From NCBI GenBank assembly GCA_025267735.1, contig CM046297.1, positions 27,368,011 through 27,432,010 of the forward strand: DNA of 64,000 nt. The letters run 5' to 3'. Positions 23,598 through 33,916 of the stretch are shown piece by piece; the first letter of the stretch is position 1; the number at the start of each line of letters is the position of its first letter. Made by a program: the position numbers and the translations under genes. Under the pieces are notes generated by a model, which was not told where the DNA came from, searched no databases, and saw nothing but the letters and a program-made list of their open reading frames with translations. Source of the stretch: Mactra quadrangularis (lineage: Eukaryota; Mollusca; Bivalvia; Venerida; Mactridae).

Positions 23598-26500
23598 ATG
23601 GTTACTACAAGAGATATTGTTGTACAGCTACTGGTGTTTACATCAATACCGGCGTTGGTGTTGAGTTTTGACATTAGGGAAGCTCAACGTAAGTTCACCA
23701 TTTTTTCTTTAATGCTTAAAGCATCGTTGCAATGTTCAATTTTATTTTTACTAGAAATTGCAAGTTCACAATTTTTTCTTTAATGCTTAAAGCATCATTG
23801 CATTGTTCAATTTTATTTATTTAGAAATGGCAAGTTCACCATTTTTCTTTAATGCTTAAAGCATCATTGCATTGTTCAATTTTATTTAACTAGAAATTGC
23901 AAGTTCACCATTTTTTTTCTTTAATGCTTAAAGCATTATTGCATAGTTCAATTTTATTTAACTAGAAATTGCAAGTTCACCATTTTTTTTCTTTAATGCT
24001 TAAAGCATCGTTGCAATGTTCAATTTTATTTTTACTAGAAATTGCAAGTTCACAATTTTTTCTTTAATGCTTAAAGCATCATTGCATTGTTCAATTTTAT
24101 TTAATTAGAAATGGCAAGTTCACCATTTTTCTTTAATGCTTAAAGCATCATTGCATTGTTCAATTTTATTTAACTAGAAATTGCAAGTTCACCATTTTTT
24201 TTCTTTAATGCTTAAAGCATTATTGCATAGTTCAATTTTATTTAACTAGAAATTGCAAGTTCACCATTTTTTTCTTTAATGCTTAAAGCATCTTTGCATT
24301 GTTCAATTTTATTTAACTAGAAATTGCAAGTTCACCATTTTTTTTCTTTAATGCTTAAAGCCAGGGATGGGGCCAATTAATTGCTCTGAACAATTAATTG
24401 TCAATTAATTACCGTGTGAAAAACAATGGTAATTGTAATTAATTATTTTATCAAAAAATGGAAAACAATGGTAATTATAATTAATTACTTAGGAAATTTA
24501 GGCAATAATTAATTGTTTTCAATTATTTTTCAATTACTTCATGATACATTTGCATATGTTTCATTAAATGCAACTTAGTTTCCAAACTGACCCCCTCTTT
24601 TCTGTTTTTCACACCTTTCACACCTGATGAATGGGTTCTTTACTGTCAAAAAAATAGTGTTTGTAACATGAAATCTATAGCTAATTGATTGATAACCCTG
24701 CATGGTGTTATAGTAAAAGATTAAATTGTCTGACTGGTCACTGACAATGACAATGACAATGAAAAGTATTTATTTGTTTAAAGGCCTTTTACCCATACAA
24801 AATTACAAGATTACATAATATACATACAATTTACACATGTGTACCATTTAAAGATGAAATGATATTTGTGATATAATACATATAATTAATACATTATCAT
24901 AATATTGTGGTACATGTACTTAGTTTTGTATGCGAGTTAAGCATTGCTTCCTATATTTAAATGCATGATAAAGGAATGTAGCAATAGATTTAATATGGTT
25001 TTCATTTTTTGATGCCATATATATATAAAATTTGTTTATGTTCGGTCTATTATACAATTTATTCGGTAAATAAAGAGTACGGATGTCGCTGTAATTTGAG
25101 AAGCATAGTAGAATATGATACTCATCTTCTACTTCATTCGAGGAACAAAGTTTACAAATTCTGTTGTAACGAGGAACATTCTGGTGTCGACCCTTTTCTA
25201 TTTCTAAATCATGACTGCCTATTCTAAAATTTACATAGTTATATCTGAATTTACGAATATTAAGGATATCAAGATAGTTTTCAGTAATAAAAGAAGTTTT
25301 AAATCTACCATAAAGTGATAATTTAGAAATATTGTTAATTGCCACATTCCACTCTTGTAAAAAACAATCTTTAAGTCTAACTGGTCACTGACAGTTGAGC
25401 ATTGAAGTTATCAGCTTGAATACACTAAGTCATTATCACCTTATGACAAAGGTTATAACATAATCCACTAATCAAGTACTACTGAATTCACTAACCATTT
25501 ACAAGATCAATATTAGACGGCCAATATGAATAGATACCCCAAACTGGCTAGTATCGCCATCAGGCATCTAGCTCTATCTGCATCATCGGCAGCAGTAGAG
25601 CAGCTGTTTAGTGTGGCCGGCAAAACCTTCCGGCCTGACAGATGTTGACTCAGCGACAGAGCATTTGAGGCTCTCATGTTACCAAAGCCAATGCCCATAT
25701 TGAGTAGATGTTTCACATTGTTTCTGTTGATATGTTGTACATTGTATATATAAAACATAACTAAGAATTATTGGAAAAAAATAAAGTATCAAGTACATGT
25801 ATACTGCAGTATGAGTTATCTTATCTTATATTTAGTGTTTTTAAGGGAAGGACTTACTAATACTTATTAATACATGTCTGTAACTGGAATTTCATTTTTT
25901 GCCTAAATATGTCATTGAAATAATTAATTAATAATTAATTGTTTATGTAAATAATGGTAATTGTAATTAATTATTGTCCTTACACAGGGTAATTAACAAT
26001 TAATTATAATTACTGAGGTTGAGAATAATGGTAATTATAATTAATTACTTTGCAAGTAATTGACCCCATCCCTGTCGCTGAGTCAACATCTGTCAGGCCG
26101 GAAGGTTTTGCCGGCCACACTAAACAGCTGCTCTACTGCTGCCGATGATGCAGATAGAGCTAGATGCCTGATGGCGATACTAGCCAGTTTGGGGTATCTA
26201 TTCATATTGGCCGTCTAATATTGATCTTGTAAATGGTTAGTGAATTCAGTAGTACTTGATTAGTGGATTATGTTATAACCTTTGTCATAAGGTGATAATG
26301 ACTTAGTGTATTCAAGCTGATAACTTCAATGCTCAACTGTCAGTGACCAGTTAGACTTAAAGATTGTTTTTTACAAGAGTGGAATGTGGCAATTAACAAT
26401 ATTTCTAAATTATCACTTTATGGTAGATTTAAAACTTCTTTTATTACTGAAAACTATCTTGATATCCTTAATATTCGTAAATTCAGATATAACTATGTAA

Positions 26501-29500
26501 ATTTTAGAATAGGCAGTCATGATTTAGAAATAGAAAAGGGTCGACACCAGAATGTTCCTCGTTACAACAGAATTTGTAAACTTTGTTCCTCGAATGAAGT
26601 AGAAGATGAGTATCATATTCTACTATGCTTCTCAAATTACAGCGACATCCGTACTCTTTATTTACCGAATAAATTGTATAATAGACCGAACATAAACAAA
26701 TTTTATATATATATGGCATCAAAAAATGAAAACCATATTAAATCTATTGCTACATTCCTTTATCATGCATTTAAATATAGGAAGCAATGCTTAACTCGCA
26801 TACAAAACTAAGTACATGTACCACAATATTATGATAATGTATTAATTATATGTATTATATCACAAATATCATTTCATCTTTAAATGGTACACATGTGTAA
26901 ATTGTATGTATATTATGTAATCTTGTAATTTTGTATGGGTAAAAGGCCTTTAAACAAATAAATACTTTTCATTGTCATTGTCATTGTCAGTGACCAGTCA
27001 GACAATTTAATCTTTTACTATAACACCATGCAGGGTTATCAATCAATTAGCTATAGATTTCATGTTACAAACACTATTTTTTTGACAGTAAAGAACCCAT
27101 TCATCAGGTGTGAAAGGTGTGAAAAACAGAAAAGAGGGGGTCAGTTTGGAAACTAAGTTGCATTTAATGAAACATATGCAAATGTATCATGAAGTAATTG
27201 AAAAATAATTGAAAACAATTAATTATTGCCTAAATTTCCTAAGTAATTAATTATAATTACCATTGTTTTCCATTTTTTGATAAAATAATTAATTACAATT
27301 ACCATTGTTTTTCACACGGTAATTAATTGACAATTAATTGTTCAGAGCAATTAATTGGCCCCATCCCTGCTCAGCGACAGAGCATTTGAGGCTCTCATGT
27401 TACCAAAGCCAATGCCCATATTGAGTAGATGTTTCACATTGTTTCTGTTGATATGTTGTACATTGTATATATAAAACATAACTAAGAATTATTGGAAAAA
27501 AATAAAGTATCAAGTACATGTATACTGCAGTATGAGTTATCTTATCTTATATTTAGTGTTTTTAAGGGAAGGACTTACTAATACTTATTAATACATGTCT
27601 GTAACTGGAATTTCATTTTTTGCCTAAATATGTCATTGAAATAATTAATTAATAATTAATTGTTTATGTAAATAATGGTAATTGTAATTAATTATTGTCC
27701 TTACACAGGGTAATTAACAATTAATTATAATTACTGAGGTTGAGAATAATGGTAATTATAATTAATTACTTTGCAAGTAATTGACCCCATCCCTGCTTAA
27801 AACATCTTTGCATTTTACAATTTTATTTAACTAGAAATGGCAAGTTCGCCATTTTTTCTTAAATGCCTGAAGCATCTTTGCATTTTACAATTTTATTTAA
27901 CTACAAATGACAAGTTCACCATTTTTTCTTAAATGCTCAAAACATCATTGCATTGTACAATTATATTTAACTAGAAATTGCAAGTTCACCATTTTTTTCT
28001 TAAATGCTCAAAGCATCATTGCATTGTACAATTTTATTTATCTAGAAATGGCAAGTTCATCATTTTTTTCTTTAATGCTTAAAGCATCTTTGCATTGTTC
28101 AATTTTATTAAGTATTTTATCTAACTGACAATGGAACACGCATTAATTCCCCTGATTTAAATATTCACTTCAGCATTTCTGTACTTCCGATTGATAAAAA
28201 TATATTTAAATCAGTGAAGTTAATGAATGTGCCACTGTAGTTGAATAAAATTAAATCGTACATAGATTTGGTTATTTTGACATTTAAAATTACTAGTTTT
28301 AGTCTGTAATTGTATTTAAAATAAATTCTTAATAATTTTAAGCCGTCCGGCTAGCTCAGTTGCTAGCACGCAAGTCTACTGAACAGGGGTCGTGGGTTCG
28401 ATTCCTGGGCGTGGCATAATTTCGTGGAGCTTGGTCATGAAATTATTTCTATGGCCATTCTCCCTCCTATCAATGATTTTTAATTATGTAGGGCAGTTGT
28501 CAGTCACTGACGAAAGTAAGTGCGTAGTAGTTGGTTAACAGCTAAATCCAGAGATTTAGCTGTTCCAGGAGTGAGTAGGTTGACTGACTACTGTTATATG
28601 ACCATTGTGTTGCTACAGCGTTAAACCCAACTAAAACAAACTAAATGATTCAAAGCAAGGTGACCAACTGATTGTGTTGAATATTAAATGAGTGTCATAT
28701 AAACGCACTGAAATTATCCATACCATTACTAACAAAGTATGTTTTAAATCTTTTACAGTTCTAAGTATGCCAAGTTGCACTATTTTGCACAATTTTTAAT
28801 TTTTATAAGATTTTTATAAGAACGTAGCTTCACTGTTACAAAAATGTTTCTATAGAATTTTAGCAAGTATTCAAAAGTTGTTATTAAAGTTGAATTTTTT
28901 TTTCTTGAAATTAATTTTTTGTTTTTTTCTAGTGCTTGCCTCATTTATGACGTTATAATGTTAGTACATAGAGCCTATGTTATATCAGAGGCATAGATAA
29001 CATACAGCTTTGGCTTTCCATAATACAGATCACACATTTATGATACAGTTGTGGCTTTCCATATTTTAGACTACATATTTATGATACAGTTTTGGCTTTC
29101 CATATTTCAGACTGTTACTGTATATCATCAAGTTTTGGATGTACTGACGGTCATGAGTTAATGGGATATTGTGACAAAAGATGTTGCGTTAAAAGTAAGT
29201 TATTTCTTTGCAGGGGTGGATCCAGGATTTTTTTCTAGGGGGGCGGGTCCGAGATTTTCTCTGGGGGGGAGGTTCGAACTTTTCTAGAGGGGGGGGGGTC
29301 CAAACTTTCGAACCATATTAACATTATACATTATTTGCTTAATAATGCAACATATTGATAATAAAAACTACATAACCATTTAATCTATAGTAATCACCAA
29401 AAAAATTGCTTCATTATACTTAAAAATGACTTACAGTCAAGAAATACGCGAATAGACAAGTACGTTTTGGAAATTCTAGGGGGGTCCGGACCCCCCTGAC

Positions 29501-30406
29501 CCCCCCCCCCCCCGCTGGATCTGCCTATGCTTTGTTTAAAATAGCATATTAACTAGGGATGTGGAATAACTAGGCCTGACTTGTCTGAATTGTACCTTTA
29601 TGTCTGGGGACAAGTAAATATTCAGTAATTGGTCAGTTTGTCTTAAAATATTAAGACTTATTTTTTTCACGAAATCACAGTTCACATATTTGGTTAAAAT
29701 TTTTCTATATTTTCAAAATACTACTATTCAGTGACCATAATTGTGTCAAATGAATAATTCTTATTATTTTAAGACTAACTGAACTAGATCTATATGTTGC
29801 AAGAAATATCCAATAAAAATCACAAAATGCTCTAAAAGTGTCTATACCGTGACATACGGGGTAGATATTTACAACATGGAACTCCATCATTTGAAGTTGT
29901 ATGTCAATTTGCACTAAGATTGTAATTATCAGAACATTACTTTCCTGCTTCAAGAAATGTTTCAATACAATTTTGATAGTTTTAGAAAATGTTGATATTT
30001 AAGTTGAAATCTGTGAATGAGTACTTTTAATCCTTACAATGCCAAAGTCAAATATGAAAATCTTTTGCCATTAGCAAAGAGCCATGTCAGCCAAACAACA
30101 CGTGCTGGCTGACCAGGCTCTTGGCTGTCAGCTGCTCAATGTCCAGTTTTAGCCTGAAACCATTAAAAATGACAATGGACAGGGCTAACAATTAAAGATT
30201 GACTTGTCCATTGTGCAGATTCAGCGTCTAAAAGGTTAATCATTGTTTTTCTTTCAGAGCGCACCGGAGATGGAAATGACTGCCAATGTTTTCATGGTAG
30301 TCAATGTCCTTCAGACTTTCCAGTCCACGCTGGAGCTTGTCCTAATTTAATACAGTGTTGTCCAAAGCGAGCTCAGGACGACATAAAAAAGAAGCGTGAA
30401 CTTTAA
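23598..30406 (+). CDS. Secreted twelve-cysteine peptide with two tandem six-cysteine modules
   Basis: Three coding exons: 23598-23688, 29111-29194 and 30258-30406, with GT/AG introns, both phase 1. The total is 324 nt, 107 residues plus stop. Residues 1 to about 23 are a signal peptide (hydrophobic VVQLLVFTSIPALVLS). Exon 2 encodes module 1, spaced C-x-C-x6-C-x9-C-x3-CC. Exon 3 encodes module 2, spaced C-x-C-x5-C-x10-C-x5-CC. A basic tail follows (PKRAQDDIKKKREL). The order CxC..C..C..CC with a terminal CC recalls defensin-like folds (beta-defensins and similar disulfide-rich peptides), but spacing alone cannot assign a family or activity. Antimicrobial, ion-channel-directed or structural roles are all possible. 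The start is the only ATG giving a signal peptide. The TATA box, short 5' UTR and 3' UTR exon with polyadenylation signals support a real gene. Confidence 0.8.
23691..24361. repeat. 71-bp minisatellite, left block, starting at the splice donor
   Basis: About ten units of gcaagttcaccatttttttc plus 'tttaatgcttaaagcatcat', 'tgcattgttcaattttattt' and 'aactagaaatt'. The first unit begins within the exon 1 donor (GTAAGTTCACC); later units read GCAAGTTCACC. Units 1-4 recur as a block from about 23971, giving a roughly 281-bp higher-order period. The array resumes at 27796 after a transposon insertion. Confidence 0.85.
24747..25379 (-). mobile_element. 5'-truncated non-LTR retrotransposon in the hAT element
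   Basis: The insert is flanked by actggtcactgaca (24733-24746 and 25380-25393), a 14-bp target duplication. The minus-strand 3' end is a (CATTGT)n tail. A 141-residue frame (24920-25345) carries C-x2-C...H-x4-C (ICKLCSSNEVEDEYHILLC). This is the zinc-binding segment found after the reverse transcriptase domain in many LINEs. Catalytic reverse transcriptase is absent. Confidence 0.8.
25524..25710 (+). pseudogene. hAT transposase C-terminal dimerisation region, interrupted
   Basis: The frame reads RYPKLASIAIRHL, then SASSAAVEQLFSVAGKTFRP, a TGA stop in the middle, then LSDRAFEALM. These are hallmark hAT dimerisation motifs (YP-L..A...L, SSA..E..FS..G, L.......LM.L). The in-frame stop, an upstream TAG and the missing DDE region show it is dead. 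The second hAT copy inserted into CTCAGCGA directly after this stop. Confidence 0.85.
26075..27369 (-). mobile_element. Reversed left segment of the second hAT copy
   Basis: It is exactly 1295 bp, the same length as 24362-25656, and appears to be its identical reverse complement over the parts compared. It begins with the reversed duplication TCGCTGAG at 26075-26082 and ends CCCATCCCTG at 27369. It carries the LINE fragment again, now on the plus strand (about 26352-26984). Confidence 0.85.
26352..26984 (+). mobile_element. Second copy of the truncated LINE fragment
   Basis: Mirror copy of 24747-25379. Its 141-residue frame (26386-26811) is identical to that of the first copy. It duplicated with the hAT element and is not an independent insertion. 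Confidence 0.85.
27370..27795 (+). mobile_element. Right segment of the outer hAT copy
   Basis: Begins with CTCAGCGA (27370-27377), the inner target duplication, and repeats 25649-26074 over the same 426 bp to the terminal CCATCCCTG. Confidence 0.85.
27796..28118. repeat. 71-bp minisatellite, right block
   Basis: Four to five more diverged units (for example 'gacaagttcaccattttttc', 'cttaaatgctcaaaacatca') continue the array split by the hAT composite. The ORF across 27907-28128 is repeat translation only. Confidence 0.8.
28147..28218. mobile_element. Short MITE-like palindrome (CCTGATTTAAATA family), copy 1
   Basis: cccctgatttaaatattcac is mirrored by atatttaaatcagtgaag. A longer relative at 32731-32847 shares the termini and the following 'cac/gacagttgaataaaatt' segment. 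Confidence 0.55.
28343..28646 (+). mobile_element. tRNA-derived SINE (family A), full length
   Basis: The head gccgtccggctagctcagtt..agcacgcaag carries the A box, and 'gggttcgattcctgggcg' is the B box. The body includes 'gtagggcagttgtcagtcac' and an inverted 'gctaaatccagagatttagc' hairpin. The tail is 'tgttgctacagcgttaaacc'. It lies in intron 1 of the cysteine-rich gene, in sense orientation. Confidence 0.85.
29004..29110. repeat. 41-bp tandem repeat forming tandem splice-acceptor tracts
   Basis: About 2.6 units, each holding 'tttggctttccata' followed by tacag, tttag or ttcag. The last unit supplies the acceptor used by exon 2 (catatttcag at 29101-29110). Confidence 0.75.
29211..29530. mobile_element. 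MITE with GGATCCAGG/CTGGATC ends and poly-G/C arms
   Basis: The ends ggggtggatccaggattt and gctggatctgcctatgc are inverted. Runs of G and C flank a central AT-rich part. A relative is at 41914-42346. It starts 16 bases downstream of the exon 2 donor of the cysteine-rich gene. Confidence 0.65.
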
Positions 30407-30491
30407 ACAACACTGTAATCATAGTAAGTATTTTATCTAAACCTAAGGCTTTGTTGTATCAGCCAATGGTCTAATTCTGTGACTTTCTTCT

Positions 30492-30785
30492 TTTTGTTGG
30501 GTTTAACGCCATAGCAACACATCGTATAGGTTATATCACGGCGGTCAGTCCACTTACTCACTGGATTTAGCTGTTAACTTACTACTAGGCGTATAGTCGT
30601 GTACTTCCGTCAGTGATTGACTACTGCCCTACTTGATTTAAAATTAGTGGTAGAAGGAAGAATGGCCATAGAAAGTTATTTCATGACCAAGCTCCAAGAA
30701 AATATGCCCTGCCGGGGAATCGAACCTATGACCCTTCGATCAGTAGACTTGAGCGCTACCCACTGAGCTTGCTTGGGGGGCTCGT
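30492..30785 (-). mobile_element. tRNA-derived SINE (family A), minus strand
   Basis: On the plus strand it runs from tttttgttgggtttaacgcc to a reversed tRNA head ending near gagcttgcttgggg. It lies in the 3' UTR intron of the cysteine-rich gene. The ORF at 30676-30882 is part of it. Confidence 0.8.
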
Positions 30786-31021
30786 TGTAATAGCCAATGG
30801 TCTGGTTTGGTGACTTTCTAAAAAAACATATGTATTGTTCACACGTATTATGACAAACGTACATAAACGATAGGTATTCCATCCAGAAAATCAGTCTTTT
30901 TTACTGGACCAAATTATTTACTGGACCAGAAAAATTCGTTGTGATTTATTAAAATATGCAGTCCATTTTAATGATTAAGCATATCCTTGAATTGAATTCT
31001 AAACAATATAACACATGAAAT

Positions 31022-31195
31022 CACCTTCAGGCAGGCAATCCCTTTGTACCCATTTACTTATGGGTGAAGAAGAACAACTGTAGGTAAATTTCTTGCTCAA
31101 GCAAATGAATTCCCTTAAGTAGGATTGAAACCTGAGACCTCTAGTTCCCTAAGCCTGTGTTCAACCACTGGAACACTGCTCCTACAGTTAAGGCA
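31022..31195 (-). mobile_element. tRNA-derived SINE (family B), copy 3
   Basis: Contains 'caccttcaggcaggcaatcc', 'aactgtaggtaaatttcttg' and the reversed B-box region 'ggattgaaacctgagacctc'. Lies in the 3' UTR intron of the cysteine-rich gene. Confidence 0.6.
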
Positions 31196-31252
31196 ATGAC
31201 TGTAACTGTCCTCATCCAACATGTATTAAAAACCTCTTATTTTTTATTACAG

Positions 31253-31500
31253 ATTATCATAGACAATTAACATCATCAAAACATAATGAATTTTTGATAT
31301 GAGTGAATTTACCACTGGAAGAAATGAAGAATCATTGCCTGACATCATCTTAACAAGTCATCAACAGCATTATGAAAACACTTTAAAATTATAAATACAA
31401 CATTTCTAAAATATTGAACTTTAAGAACAATGAGCAAATGCATTGTGTGTTTTTTGTACTATCACAGAAAATAAATGAATAAATTGTGAGTTTGTGTTTG
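31253..31500 (+). other. 3' UTR exon and polyadenylation signals of the cysteine-rich gene
   Basis: A donor (CATA|GTAAGT) lies 18 nt after the stop codon, and an acceptor (TTTTTATTACAG) ends at 31252. Two AATAAA hexamers at 31470-31475 and 31478-31483 mark the likely transcript end near 31500. The spacing is too short to trigger exon-junction decay by the usual rule. Confidence 0.6.
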
Positions 31501-31715
31501 TACTATTTTTCTACTGGGTCAAAACAAATTATTATCAGTTTCACCTTAGCTAGCTTTCCGGAACCATTGTCTAAAACCAGTACCAATCTACATTTCCACA
31601 AACTTCTCTATATGTATATACCTAGGGCTATTTAATGACATGCATTTGACATTATTGTCAAATTTTCATAGTAGGGTATAACCAGCCCAGGCGAGGTTCA
31701 AACCAGCAAACTATC

Positions 31716-32194
31716 CAGGATTCATACAGAATTTTAGTGACAAAATTCAAGCACTTTTTAAGCACTTTTCAAGGACAAAAGTGCCAAATTCAAGCACTAA
31801 GTTTTTACAGGCTGACTCGCCAAGCTGGTGACTTCTTTTGTTGTGTTACATAATCTACTATGAGCCTGTAGGTTAGAGTCTGTATTTTCCACCCAGTGGT
31901 ACTTTAAAGACCAAGTCGTTTGAAAGACACATTCATATGCCTGCTTGTCGTCAGTAAATGTCAACCAGAAACATAAACTGCTATAGTTTTTAAAAGAAAT
32001 AGAGCATTTTAAAATTAGAATATAATCTGAATATTATTCATGCATTCTTGGACTGAAAATAATCACTTTTTTTCAAGCATTTTTTCAAGGTTGCAAATGA
32101 AAATAAGCATTTTCAAGCATGATTAAAAATCATTTTTAAGCATTTCAAGGTAGATCTAAATTTCAAGCACTTTTCAAGGTTTGTAAGAACCCTG
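31716..32194. mobile_element. hAT-like MITE with CAAGCACTTTTCAAGG subterminal repeats
   Basis: Starts caggattcatacagaatttt and ends gtttgtaagaaccctg (inverted). Multiple 'caagcacttttcaagg' or 'aagcattttcaagca' motifs lie near both ends. The 8-bp flanks do not match, so the assignment is weaker than for other elements. Confidence 0.6.
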
Positions 32195-32261
32195 TTATCG
32201 ATATGTTCAATTGGAAATCCTACAAGTAGCCTGCTGACCCACTGACCTGGCTGCTGTTAAA

Positions 32262-32386
32262 ATTGCTACATCCCCTTTTAACTTTCAGAATCAAATGTGG
32301 CAAACACTTTACCTAACCACCAAAAACTACATCCCCTTTTAACTATCAGAATCAAATATGGTAAACAGTTTACCTAACCACCAAAA
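32262..32386. repeat. Tandem duplication, about 62-bp unit, two copies
   Basis: 'ctacatccccttttaact', 'cagaatcaaat', 'tttacctaaccaccaaaa' occur twice in succession with few changes. Confidence 0.85.
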
Positions 32387-32730
32387 CGGACTTTGGAAAG
32401 GATCTTCCAGTGATGCTACAATCCAAATTTGTTAACTATAGGTTTTAGGCCTTACGGTTTTTGACAAGAAGGTTTTTTAAGGAATCTGTTGAAGACAGAC
32501 AGACACACACACTGATAAATTCATGGATATAAAAAAAACCTACAGGTTATGGTGATAAAAAAGATACTATTGAAATAAATATCAGTATTTTTATTCTTTA
32601 ATATCACAATAATAAGCAAACAATAAATAATAACCTTAAGCAAAAGTATTTTGTAAAATAATAGTAATATTAAATTTTACTACAAACCAAATATATTAAA
32701 GCTCATTCATCTCTCAGGGGCACATACATA

Positions 32731-32847
32731 AACCCACTGATTTAAATACTCTACAAATGTTCAATAAACACCTTAAATTATTATGGATATCTATTTTACA
32801 TATAGTGAGAACGGAAGTAATGTTACAAGTATTTAAATCAGCGGGGT
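32731..32847. mobile_element. Short MITE-like palindrome, copy 2
   Basis: aacccactgatttaaatact mirrored by agtatttaaatcagcggggtt, related to 28147-28218. A solo end 'atttaaatcagtggg' occurs at about 59039. Confidence 0.55.
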
Positions 32848-33916
32848 TATTGTATGCAGCACTGACAGTTGAATAAAATTTACCGATACTAGTGGAGTAA
32901 ACAAGTTTTTAAGTAGACAAATGAAGCAAGGAATCAATGCACATGCATTGTTTAAATGGGATCAACTTCACATACAATCTCTGTAAACAGATATCCTGTA
33001 GAGCGTAGTCGTACATGATCTCTACTGTCTCCGTAGAAGGTCACGTCGAGATGAACTTTGTGTCAATTAATCAATGCGTAGCTTTCATCTAGACGAAAAC
33101 AATATTAATCACATTTTGATTTCGAAATTTCTATTTTTAGACCTAGGTTTGCACGCTAATTTAACAGCGATATTATTCAGAGTCTGCGATTGGGCGGCTC
33201 TATTCAAATTGCGTGACATAGACGATGTAAACAAGTTACGTATCATAACAATTTTGTCATGAATATTATGATGAGAAAAGTTCACCTGAACATGACCTTT
33301 GTTTGGAAAAGGCCAGATCTAAATTAGAGAGTAAGCGAGCGGAAAATTTTAGATCAGGTTTTAATCAGATTGCATCATATACGAATAACAATGGGTCAGA
33401 ACAAAACTATTCTACATCCTTCTTTATTTACATGTAGTTAGACTAGTTTTGTACTGACCCATTGAATTTGATTTTCAAATGATCTCTCGTATAAATGTTT
33501 GAATGATTTTTTAAAAATGGAATATACGGATCCGATGTTTGAAAATGCATATTTTAAAGTAGAAAATGGTCGGGTACTATTATCTTATTTGACAAAAAAT
33601 GTTTGATGAATTGAAGCGCAATAAGATCAGTATAAGTTTTAAACACATTTTCACATTTACTTAAACCTTAACATTTATTCAGATTCTGATAAAAACTATC
33701 AGTATGGCACTTAACTTAAAAAAACGGTTCCCTAAAAAAAAACCAAACAAAAACGACAGAATTTGTATAGCAATATTAACCAGAATACAAGTTGGCGCTT
33801 ACACCTCTACCACATACTTATATCCTGCTTCATTGATTCATTATGACACTGATTCTTAGCAATTTATCATTGAGCATCACTTTCATGTAATTCATTGCAT
33901 GAAAGCAAATTATTTA

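Larger units (their letters stand above)
24362..26074 (+). mobile_element. Complete 1713-bp hAT element, decayed
   Basis: It has asymmetric ends sharing CAGGGATGGGG, AT-rich subterminal 'ggtaattgtaattaatta' repeats at both sides, an internal LINE fragment, and the remnant of a hAT transposase C-terminus. It cannot encode a full transposase. Confidence 0.85.
24362..27795. mobile_element. Composite of two hAT copies (self-insertion plus inversion)
   Basis: Ends are CAGGGATGGGGCCAATTAAT and its 3' counterpart TTGACCCCATCCCTG. Flanks CTTAAAGC (24354-24361) and CTTAAAAC (27796-27803) match 7 of 8, the hAT-type target duplication. Inside, 24362-26074 is a complete 1713-bp element, 26075-27369 is a reversed copy of its left 1295 bp, and 27370-27795 repeats its right 426 bp. 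The total, 3434, equals twice 1713 plus an 8-bp duplication (CTCAGCGA). It sits in intron 1 of the cysteine-rich gene, inside the minisatellite. Confidence 0.9.

Noticed and set aside
25513..25758. 81-codon minus-strand ORF
   Set aside because: Shadow of the hAT dimerisation region on the plus strand.
23691..28118. Possible CRISPR-like array
   Set aside because: Units are contiguous 71-bp minisatellite repeats without unique spacers, in an animal intron.
28343..28416. Possible functional tRNA gene
   Set aside because: A and B boxes are present, but the same head recurs in many copies attached to a common SINE body, and the cloverleaf is degraded.
28759..28800. Alternative exon 2 of the cysteine-rich gene after the TTTTACAG acceptor
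   Set aside because: In the required phase it runs into a stop after about 13 codons and has no matching donor.
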